DNA from: Spartobacteria bacterium
Lineage (GTDB): Bacteria > Verrucomicrobiota > Verrucomicrobiia > Chthoniobacterales > UBA10450
Assembly: GCA_021324035.1 (NCBI GenBank)
Contig: JAJPJU010000246.1
Span: 1-7,815, forward strand
Length of the DNA: 7,815 bases
Direction: 5' to 3'
Shown here: piece after piece, positions 1 to 5,819 of the stretch
Layout: the number at the start of each line of letters is the position of its first letter
Numbering within the stretch: position 1 is the stretch's first letter
The notes under the pieces: model-generated
Databases searched by the model: none
What the model saw: only the letters and a program-made list of their open reading frames with translations
Told to the model about the DNA's origin: nothing
Position numbers and translations under genes: made by a program

Positions 1-2
1 AA

Positions 3-1220
3 GCGCTGGAATTCATGCGAATTGCCGCCAAACGAGCGCCCGATGATGATGGCAACCGTTTTCAACTCGCGGAGCTTCTGGCCCAATCGGTCGATCCGAC
101 AGAACAAGCGGAAGCGCGCAAGATCCTTTGGGATTTGGCGGGCAAATCAAACACCTACAAACAAGTTGCGGTCGAAGCGTTGGCGGCAGCGCCGCAATTA
201 ACAGCTGATGAACAGACACGGCTGGTTAAAGAGTTGGCCGATCTCAATTCGAAAACCATCAAAGACGATCTGCTGGCAGACGAATTAAAGTTGCGACTGT
301 ATCCGGACGAGGCGGCCCATATTTATCAGGATGCAATCGCCCATTGGAAAGACGGCAAGATCGAAGATCTCATTCAACTCGCTCGCTGGCTCAATATTCA
401 TCAGCAGGCTGAGCTCGTGCTCTCTTCCTTTCCGATCGAGCGGGCGTTTGAGGATAACCAGCTCTTGCTAAGCAGACTTGATGCGATGGCGATTCTTCAG
501 CGGTGGAACGATATCGACGAAGTCTTGAGACAGAATGAAGTGACGCTTGATCCTTCAGTTATCGAAAGTTTCCATGCTCGCACAGCCCAGGAACGGAATT
601 CGCCGCTTGACGCTGAAGTGCATTGGAGTCACGCGGTTTCGCTTGCTTCCAGCGATCCGTTCAAGCTCCGGTTTGTGGCCAACTTCGCGGAACAAAGCCA
701 TAATACCGCGGTGGCGCTAAAAGCTTACGAACAACTGGCCCGTTATCCTGAGCAGGCCGACATCGCTTATCGCGGAATTGAACGAGTTGGCAAACAGAGC
801 GGCGATATTTCGGCGCAACGCACAGCAATGGCAAAAATTTTTGCCCGGACCCCGGAAGATCCCAACGCCGCCGACCAGCTCGCCTATCTTAATTTACTGC
901 TTAACGAAGACGTCGATAAAAATCTGGCCACGGCAAGAAAGCTAGCCGAGCAATATCCCAACAGATTGTCGTATCGGGTTACCGCCGCGCTTGGCTATTT
1001 GCGCCAGAACAATGCCGCCTCAGCTCTCGCCCAGTTCAATGCCCCGGCGCCGATAGACTGGAAACAAACGTTGCCCGCCTGGCGCGCAGTTTACGCCGCG
1101 GCGCTTCTTGGTGCAGATCGAAATGACGAAGCGAAAAAAATCATCGCCGGTATTCCTCGCGACAAATTGAACTCCCAGGAGCAGGCGTTGATTGACGGCG
1201 CGACAGCGGCAAAGCCCTAA
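3..1220 (+). CDS. TPR-like helical repeat protein, 5'-truncated by the window edge
   Basis: The frame is open to the left edge of the window, and the four codons before the first ATG (position 15) read A-L-E-F, continuing the helical pattern. The true start is therefore probably upstream, and 15 is only the first visible Met. The visible part, about 406 residues, is almost entirely alpha-helical with TPR-like spacing. Examples are a helix pair with 'AVALKAYEQLARYPEQADIAY', and later 'LATARKLAEQYPNR' followed by 'ALGYLRQNNAASALAQF'. No catalytic motif, membrane segment or signal peptide is visible, though a signal peptide could lie in the missing N-terminus. TPR proteins are protein-interaction scaffolds, so nothing more specific can be claimed. 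The gene ends at TAA 1218-1220, 4 bp from the convergent gene, with a good terminator hairpin just past the stop. Repeat-protein nature is likely; the exact role is unknown. Confidence 0.8.
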   Translation, partial: ALEFMRIAAKRAPDDDGNRFQLAELLAQSVDPTEQAEARKILWDLAGKSNTYKQVAVEALAAAPQLTADEQTRLVKELADLNSKTIKDDLLADELKLRLYPDEAAHIYQDAIAHWKDGKIEDLIQLARWLNIHQQAELVLSSFPIERAFEDNQLLLSRLDAMAILQRWNDIDEVLRQNEVTLDPSVIESFHARTAQERNSPLDAEVHWSHAVSLASSDPFKLRFVANFAEQSHNTAVALKAYEQLARYPEQADIAYRGIERVGKQSGDISAQRTAMAKIFARTPEDPNAADQLAYLNLLLNEDVDKNLATARKLAEQYPNRLSYRVTAALGYLRQNNAASALAQFNAPAPIDWKQTLPAWRAVYAAALLGADRNDEAKKIIAGIPRDKLNSQEQALIDGATAAKP

Positions 1221-1224
1221 CGAG

Positions 1225-1617
1225 TTAGAGCAGACTGACCCCGAACGGGGCTGGTCCCTTTTTCCAACGCAGCTCGGGCTCTAGATTAATTTCCTCCGGA
1301 GGGACATCGAAGCCGACCGAGCGCAGCAAATAGGAAACGCCTTCGCGGCTCTCCATCGTTTCTTTCAAACTGCGGGCGAACAGTTCCACGTATTCCTTGT
1401 AGGAATCGAGTGCCAGTTTTCCCTGCGCGAAATGCTCCGCCAGCGATTCGTCGTGATAATCGATCAGATCAACAAGCGCCCGGCGAAGATCGAGCCGGAC
1501 TTTCGGGTCGATCACCACCTTGAACGGCGTCGCAGACGCGTCCGGTCTTGCCAGGGCTCGCGTCCGCGGCTCGGTTGGCTCGCGTCGCGCAATCTGGAAA
1601 TCGTGGCTTTTTTCCAT
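1225..1617 (-). CDS. Small protein of unknown function (130 aa)
   Basis: I do not recognise this family. The protein is soluble and charged, with no signal peptide or membrane segment. Residues 1-30 are basic and probably disordered (many Arg, Pro and Ala). From about residue 33 it becomes an ordered, mostly helical segment: 'DPKVRLDLRRALVDLIDYHDESLAEHFAQ', then a second helix around 'SYKEYVELFARSLKETM'. The tail is acidic then basic ('PPEEINLEPELRWKKG'). The ATG at 1615-1617 is the first start after an in-frame stop at 1642-1644; no Shine-Dalgarno is evident. It lies downstream of, and in the same direction as, the pyrophosphatase gene, but 139 bp and a possible terminator separate them. Composition looks like real protein and better than the overlapping + frame at 1432-1695, which is rich in Arg, His and Gly. 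Confidence 0.65.
   Translation of the reverse strand: MEKSHDFQIARREPTEPRTRALARPDASATPFKVVIDPKVRLDLRRALVDLIDYHDESLAEHFAQGKLALDSYKEYVELFARSLKETMESREGVSYLLRSVGFDVPPEEINLEPELRWKKGPAPFGVSLL
1233..1263 (+). terminator. Intrinsic terminator of the TPR gene, inside the convergent gene
   Basis: Thirteen bases after the TAA stop, 1233-1243 pairs with 1246-1256. The stem has a C4G/CG4 core, two G-T wobbles and one A-C mismatch, around a tiny AA loop (or GAAC if the last pair is open). It is followed by CC and five Ts (1259-1263). Stem plus T-run on the + strand is the textbook form of a Rho-independent terminator. On the minus strand the hairpin is not followed by Ts, so it should serve only the + gene. 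It overlaps the last codons of the minus-strand gene. Confidence 0.6.
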
Positions 1618-1645
1618 CCGGGTGTCGATCTTACAAGCCTTTCAC

Positions 1646-1674
1646 ACAAAGGCCACCACGGAAACAAAGGTCAC
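1646..1674. repeat. Pair of degenerate ACAAAGGnCAC intergenic direct repeats
   Basis: ACAAAGGCCAC (1646-1656) and ACAAAGGTCAC (1664-1674) differ at one base and start 18 bp apart, separated by CACGGAA. They lie between the hypothetical gene and the pyrophosphatase gene. From memory, such purine-biased 'CACAAAGG/CACGGAA' runs are scattered between genes in many verrucomicrobial and related environmental genomes; function is unknown. Only two units are visible here. Confidence 0.4.
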
Positions 1675-1684
1675 AAATCGAACG

Positions 1685-1730
1685 ACGAACAATGAATGAA
1701 AGACAACGATCCCAACTTTGAGACCGTTGT
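1685..1730 (-). terminator. Possible terminator downstream of the pyrophosphatase gene
   Basis: Reading the minus strand, 1730-1722 (ACAACGGTC) pairs with 1711-1703 (GATCGTTGT), giving a 9-bp stem with one G-U wobble and a 10-base loop. It starts 26 bases past the pyrophosphatase stop and is followed by a T-enriched but interrupted tail (CTTTCATTCATTGTT). The stem is good, but the tail is not a clean T-run, so this could be a weak or Rho-assisted terminator. Confidence 0.4.
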
Positions 1731-1756
1731 GAACCGTCGTGGCCGTTGCGAGAGAC

Positions 1757-3823
1757 CTAAAAGAAAATCGGAATGATCAGGATCGCGACGATGTTCACGA
1801 CCTTGATCATCGGATTGATCGCAGGTCCGGCGGTATCTTTGTAAGGATCGCCAACTGTATCGCCGGTAACCGCTGCCTGATGGGCAAAGGATCCTTTGCC
1901 ACCGTAGTGGCCTTCCTCGATAAATTTCTTGGCGTTATCCCAGGCGCCGCCGCTCGAAGTCATGGCGATGGCGACGAACAAACCGGTCACGATAGTTCCC
2001 ACCAAAACGCCGCCAAGCACGACAGGTCCGAGCGGTTTAATCAATGCGACGCCGACCACGAAGACCAACGGCAGCAATGCCGGCACAATCATTTCGCGCA
2101 GCGCTGCTTTCGTCACGATGTCGACGCAGGTGCCGTATTCTGGAATGTCCTGGCCAGTCATGATTCCGGGATGCACTTGAATTTGGCGTCGAACTTCGCG
2201 CACCACTGCGCCCGCCGCTTTACCGACGGCGTCCATCGAAAAGGCGGTGAAAATGAACGGTAGCAATCCGCCGATGAACAAACCGATAATCACTTTCGGC
2301 TCGGTCAGCGAAAAGGTGAACTGCGCGAACGCCGGATTGTGCGCTTTGAGTTCTTCGACATACGATCCGAACAAAACCAGGGCCGCGAGTCCGGCCGATG
2401 CAATCGCATAACCCTTGGTCACGGCTTTCATTGTGTTACCAACCGCGTCGAGCTTGTCGGTGGTAGCGCGAACTTCTTTCGGCAAATTGCTCATCACGGC
2501 GATACCGCCGGCGTTGTCGGTAATCGGCCCGAATGAATCGAGAGAGATAATGATTCCCGCCATCGACAACATCGACATTACCGAAATCGCGATTCCATAG
2601 AGGCCGCAAAAGTGAAAACTGAGCAGGATCGCGATCCCAATGAATCCGACCGGCAGCGCGGTGGCGTGCTGACCGATTGCGAGACCGGCGATGATATTCG
2701 TAGCATGTCCAGTTTCGGACGCGCGGGCGATCTTTTGGACCGGATGAAAACGCATCGACGTAAAATAGTCAGTGATAACGACAACGACCGCAGTCATGAC
2801 GAGACCAACGATTGACGCAAAATAGAGATCGTTCGCCGAATGTGTCACTCCGCCAACGGTCACACCGTTTGGAAATAACCGGTGTGTGGCCGGCCAAAAC
2901 AAAATTGCGGACACGAGCGCGCTCGCCCCAACCGCACCCATCAAAACGCTTCCGGGTTTGCCGTTGCTGATGTTGACGAAAACAATCCCGCAAATCGCGC
3001 CCAGGACCGAAATTCCGCCGAGGACAAATGGATAAACAATCGCGGCCGGATTTGCGGCAAGCGTAAGCGCCCCAACCAGAATCGCACCGATCAAACTCAC
3101 CGCGTAAGTTTCAAACACGTCCGCCGCCATCCCCGCGCAATCACCGACGTTATCGCCAACGTTGTCCGCAATCGTGGCCGGATTCCGCGGATCGTCTTCT
3201 TCGAGGCCTTTTTCGATTTTACCCACCAGGTCGGCGCCGACATCAGCGGCTTTGGTGTAAATCCCGCCGCCAAGTCGTGCGAAAACGCTAATCAAACTCG
3301 CGCCAAGGGCGAGGCCAATCAGACTGCGTACGGCCGCGTCGTGCCCGATCATTTTGCCGGCGACCGTGTAGAAAATCGAAACCGCAAGGAGGGCGAGAGC
3401 GACCACCAGCAATCCGGTCACCGCGCCGCCATTAAACGCAACCCGCAGCGCCGCAATTAGCGAGGTCGTCGCCGCCTGGGTCGTTCGCACGTTCGTGATC
3501 ACCGCGACACGCATTCCGATGAAACCAGCCGACAACGAACAGAAAGCACCGATGACAAAGCCGATGGCGCTTGGATGGTCTTTGAACACCCACAGCAAAA
3601 TGAAAATGATCACTGCGATCACGCTAATCGTCATGACCTGGCGGTTCAGATAAGCTTTCGCGCCCTCCTGAACCGCCGCTGAAATCTCTCGCATCCGGTC
3701 GTTCCCGGCGCTGAGACGCTTGACGGCGGCGATTAAAAAAATCGCTGCGGCCAGGCCAATAACGGCGCACACCATCGACAGCTGAACGCCGGAATCGAGA
3801 AGGTTTAGAGCAAGAAATCCCAT
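1757..3823 (-). CDS. hppA: Membrane-bound proton-translocating pyrophosphatase, K+-independent type
   Basis: This integral membrane ion pump hydrolyses cytoplasmic pyrophosphate to two phosphates and uses the energy to export cations, normally H+, across the inner membrane. At 688 residues it has the usual family length and is full of membrane helices from residue 12 on. Signatures seen: 'QEGAKAYLNRQ' (52-62), 'DVGADLVGK' (194-202), the pyrophosphate/Mg-binding stretch around 'DDPRNPATIADNVGDNVGD' (210-228), and the C-terminal 'GDTVGDPYKDTAGP' (654-667). In the 'GNTMKAVTKG' segment (462-471), Lys466 and Thr469 replace the two Ala of K+-dependent enzymes. In this family the Lys stands in for bound K+, so the pump should be K+-independent and H+-specific. 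The ATG has no Shine-Dalgarno; the bases before it on this strand actually read ACCTCCC. Met17 is a possible alternative start but would shorten the first helix. Transcribed divergently from the FHA-cyclase gene. Confidence 0.97.
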   Translation of the reverse strand: MGFLALNLLDSGVQLSMVCAVIGLAAAIFLIAAVKRLSAGNDRMREISAAVQEGAKAYLNRQVMTISVIAVIIFILLWVFKDHPSAIGFVIGAFCSLSAGFIGMRVAVITNVRTTQAATTSLIAALRVAFNGGAVTGLLVVALALLAVSIFYTVAGKMIGHDAAVRSLIGLALGASLISVFARLGGGIYTKAADVGADLVGKIEKGLEEDDPRNPATIADNVGDNVGDCAGMAADVFETYAVSLIGAILVGALTLAANPAAIVYPFVLGGISVLGAICGIVFVNISNGKPGSVLMGAVGASALVSAILFWPATHRLFPNGVTVGGVTHSANDLYFASIVGLVMTAVVVVITDYFTSMRFHPVQKIARASETGHATNIIAGLAIGQHATALPVGFIGIAILLSFHFCGLYGIAISVMSMLSMAGIIISLDSFGPITDNAGGIAVMSNLPKEVRATTDKLDAVGNTMKAVTKGYAIASAGLAALVLFGSYVEELKAHNPAFAQFTFSLTEPKVIIGLFIGGLLPFIFTAFSMDAVGKAAGAVVREVRRQIQVHPGIMTGQDIPEYGTCVDIVTKAALREMIVPALLPLVFVVGVALIKPLGPVVLGGVLVGTIVTGLFVAIAMTSSGGAWDNAKKFIEEGHYGGKGSFAHQAAVTGDTVGDPYKDTAGPAINPMIKVVNIVAILIIPIFF

Positions 3824-3868
3824 AGCTTTAGGGAGGTAAAGCGCACGACTTTATGAAGATTTCCCGCT

Positions 3869-3889
3869 CTGGCAAAGGCTATTTGCCAG
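3869..3889. promoter_or_regulatory. Perfect inverted repeat in the divergent intergenic region
   Basis: CTGGCAAA (3869-3876), a 5-base spacer, and TTTGCCAG (3882-3889) form a perfect 8-bp inverted repeat midway between the divergent pyrophosphatase and FHA-cyclase starts. This size and symmetry fit an operator for a dimeric regulator. Each arm also contains TTGCCA, a passable -35 element, one pointing each way, though no well-spaced -10 was found for either. No T-run follows on either strand, so it is not a standard terminator. The cognate regulator is unknown. Confidence 0.4.
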
Positions 3890-3946
3890 TCTGACGATTA
3901 ATTAAGATTACTCGAACTTTTGCCCGAAAATGACGGAGAAATGAGT

Positions 3947-3954
3947 GAGAAGGG
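3947..3954 (+). promoter_or_regulatory. Ribosome binding site of the FHA-cyclase gene
   Basis: GAGAAGGG lies 6 bases before ATG 3961 and resembles AGGAGG with one change. It favours ATG 3961 over the in-frame ATG at 4042 (Met28), which has no such element and lies closer to the FHA fold. Confidence 0.5.
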
Positions 3955-3960
3955 TCAAAA

Positions 3961-4899
3961 ATGCAAACCCACGGCGCTCAGCTCTTCCCGGTCCTCCCGG
4001 CGTTGCCAAAACAGCGCATTTTTGATAACCACCTCCAACTCATGAGCCTCCACGAACACGAGGCTTGGTTGGACAGTGACGGAGACCAATACCGTCTCGA
4101 AGGCACTTGCTCGATTGGACGCGCTGTTCTGAACAATGTCGTGATTGATTCGCCTAAAGTTTCACGGCTGCACTCGATCATTCACCTGGAAGATAATGGC
4201 GCATTTTATTTGATCGACTTGGGAAGCAGCAACGGAACGTTTCTAAATAAAAGACGAATCCACGAACCGGTCCGCCTCCACGACCAGGACGAAATCAGTA
4301 TCGGTGGAAAATCATTTGTATTTAATCAGCCGCGAGGGAAGCCAACCGCTCAACTGAGGCCGGCAGCATTAGTGACCCTTCAGGAAGTTGAAAATGTGGA
4401 GGTTTGGCTGCTCGTGGCCGACATCAAGAACTTCACGCCACTTAGCCGAACCATGATGAGTGGAGACCTCGCCAATATGGTTAGCGTTTGGCTGGGTTCA
4501 TGCAAAGCGATCATCGAGCGACACGGAGGAACAGTTAACAAATATCTCGGCGACGGGATTCTTTCCTATTGGCGTGATCAACCTGAAATCGTCAAAGAAA
4601 TCGTCGCAACAATTCATACGCTTAAAATCGAACAAAGTCGGGACGGACCATCTTTTCGATTTGTTGTGCATTTCGGAACCGTTGCGATTGGAGGCGTGCC
4701 CTCGACCAGAGAAGAGACGTTAATGGGCAGCGAGGTTAATCTCATTTTCCGGTTGGAAAAATTGCTAGCATCGCTCGGCGAGCCGTGCGCCATCAGCGAC
4801 GAAGCCCGGATTAATCTCGGGGAAGCCATCACCTGTCGTTCGCTTGGCGAACACGATCTCAAAGGCTTTGAGGGGAAACGTGCCTTTTTTGCGGTATAG
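3961..4899 (+). CDS. FHA domain-class IIIb adenylate cyclase fusion
   Basis: This soluble 312-residue protein should make cAMP from ATP under control of a phosphothreonine-binding domain. Residues about 43-122 are a forkhead-associated domain with its full signature: Gly53-Arg54, Ser68-Arg69-x-His71, and 'DLGSSNGTFLN' (86-96). FHA domains bind phosphothreonine peptides, typically made by Ser/Thr kinases. Residues about 147-312 are a class III cyclase catalytic domain. Asp154 ('VADIKNFT') and Asp198 ('KYLGDG') are the two metal ligands; Lys194 and Thr253 sit at the base-recognition positions; Asn260 and Arg264 ('VNLIFRLE') are the transition-state residues. Lys plus Thr is the class IIIb pattern, pointing to ATP rather than GTP. 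All key residues are present, so it is probably active as a homodimer. No membrane segment. Residues 1-27 are poorly conserved-looking. The sigma factor-kinase pair lies 141 bp downstream on the same strand. Confidence 0.92.
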   Translation: MQTHGAQLFPVLPALPKQRIFDNHLQLMSLHEHEAWLDSDGDQYRLEGTCSIGRAVLNNVVIDSPKVSRLHSIIHLEDNGAFYLIDLGSSNGTFLNKRRIHEPVRLHDQDEISIGGKSFVFNQPRGKPTAQLRPAALVTLQEVENVEVWLLVADIKNFTPLSRTMMSGDLANMVSVWLGSCKAIIERHGGTVNKYLGDGILSYWRDQPEIVKEIVATIHTLKIEQSRDGPSFRFVVHFGTVAIGGVPSTREETLMGSEVNLIFRLEKLLASLGEPCAISDEARINLGEAITCRSLGEHDLKGFEGKRAFFAV

Positions 4900-5003
4900 G
4901 GCGCAGTCTTGCAATTTTTGGCGAACTTCGCCGCTTCGACTCCGGAGAAGATGTTGAAAGGTTTGAACCGGCGCAGCCCGAAAATCGGGGGAGGGTTTAA
5001 TAC

Positions 5004-5032
5004 TTGCCTAACAAATACGTAAATAACATAAT
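5004..5032 (+). promoter_or_regulatory. Candidate housekeeping promoter for the sigma factor-kinase unit
   Basis: TTGCCT (5004-5009), exactly 17 bases, then CATAAT (5027-5032) match the -35/-10 consensus at 4/6 and 5/6 positions in an AT-rich patch. Transcription would begin about 7 bases after the -10, near 5039, only 1-3 bases before the GTG start at 5041. The transcript would then be leaderless or nearly so, which agrees with the absence of a Shine-Dalgarno before this gene. Confidence 0.45.
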
Positions 5033-5040
5033 TCGCGCCC

Positions 5041-5814
5041 GTGACCCCGGAAGCGGCTATTACCGGCGGACAGTCTCCCGACCGGTTCGCGACAACGCGT
5101 TGGAGCGTCATTCTATCTTGCGCCGATTCACAGGCTACTCCTCAAGCTGTTCGCAATGCGCTTGCCCAGCTTTGTCAGACCTATTGGCGACCAACTTTTG
5201 CTTTTGTCACTCGCAATGGCTTTTCGATCGAAGACGCCCAGGACCTCACTCAGGACTTTTTCGTTATGGTGCTTGACGGTCATTTACTGGAACGCGCCGA
5301 TCCTCATCGAGGACGCTTTCGCTCACTGTTGCTCAAAGCGCTTAAGGATTTTCTTAACGATGCTCGAGACCGGAAACGTGCCCGCAAACGCGGAGGCGAC
5401 GTCCAGTTTATTCGCTGGGATGAATGGATGGCTGAAGCGCCGTCGCAACTTTCGATCTCAGCTCGTGATTCAGATAGCTGGCCGCCGGAAAAAATCTTCG
5501 ACGTACGCTGGGCAGCGACCGTCGTCGAACGGGCGCTGGCTCGACTTGGCGAAGAATGTGAGCGCCACGGGCGTCGTCGGGTTTTCGACGTGCTCAGCAG
5601 TTGTCTGGCCGCTGAGCGCGAAGACGTTTCTTACGCGACATTTTCCAAGTCGCTTGGCGTTCCCGAGAGCGCTGTAAAGCGGCTGGTCCACCAGCTTCGA
5701 AAACGATACCGAGAACTGCTCCGAGAGGAGGTCGCCGAGACCGTTGAAAAACCGGAGGATGTCGAAGACGAACTCCGTTACCTCTGCGCAGCTTTGGCAG
5801 CGGCGGCAACTTGA
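5041..5814 (+). CDS. ECF-like RNA polymerase sigma factor, kinase-associated type
   Basis: Likely directs RNA polymerase to a set of promoters in response to the neighbouring kinase. Region 2 spans about residues 16-118: 'FATTRWSVI' (16-24), 'DAQDLTQDFF' (65-74, the core-binding region 2.2) and 'RGRFRSLLLKALKDFL' (90-105), then a basic 'RKRARKRGG'. Region 4 spans about 195-231, with a helix-turn-helix in 'SYATFSKSLGVPESAVKRLV' (197-216). The 257 residues exceed the usual 170-200 of ECF factors because of a linker of about 75 residues and a C-terminal tail ending 'EDELRYLCAALAAAA'. GTG 5041 is the only sensible start: an in-frame stop lies at 5029-5031 and no other start codon precedes the conserved block. 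The kinase gene begins 5 bp after the stop. No anti-sigma factor is adjacent. Factors of this kind paired with kinases are common in Planctomycetes, Verrucomicrobia and Acidobacteria. Confidence 0.9.
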   Translation: MTPEAAITGGQSPDRFATTRWSVILSCADSQATPQAVRNALAQLCQTYWRPTFAFVTRNGFSIEDAQDLTQDFFVMVLDGHLLERADPHRGRFRSLLLKALKDFLNDARDRKRARKRGGDVQFIRWDEWMAEAPSQLSISARDSDSWPPEKIFDVRWAATVVERALARLGEECERHGRRRVFDVLSSCLAAEREDVSYATFSKSLGVPESAVKRLVHQLRKRYRELLREEVAETVEKPEDVEDELRYLCAALAAAAT

Positions 5815-5819
5815 TTCAA

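Noticed and set aside
1432..1695. 87-codon + strand frame overlapping the small hypothetical gene
   Set aside because: Composition (Arg, His, Gly, Lys) and lack of helical pattern make it less plausible than the minus-strand frame.
1671..1738. CRP-like site suggested by TCACA and TGTGA halves
   Set aside because: The half-sites are not arranged as TGTGA-N6-TCACA; they are far apart and in the wrong order.
1739..2263. Long + strand open frame (174 codons) opposite the pyrophosphatase gene
   Set aside because: It is antisense to a certain gene and very rich in His, Asp, Asn and Arg with no fold-like pattern; the same applies to the 192-codon frame at 2882-3460. Both are shadows of hppA codon usage.
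3869..3889. Sigma-54 (-24/-12) promoter suggested by TGGCA...TTGCC
   Set aside because: The GG and GC elements are separated by 12 bases here, whereas sigma-54 promoters need 10; the spacing is strict.
3830..3894. 13-codon leader peptide (ATG 3853) behind a GGGAGG on the + strand
   Set aside because: The GGGAGG is about 15 bases from the ATG, too far for a normal ribosome site, and the peptide has no attenuation-like codon run.
4920..4932. Terminator hairpin GGCGA-ACT-TCGCC after the FHA-cyclase gene
   Set aside because: The stem is short and the T-run lies before rather than after it on the + strand; nearby CCCGA-AAA-TCGGG (4977-4989) also lacks a T tail.
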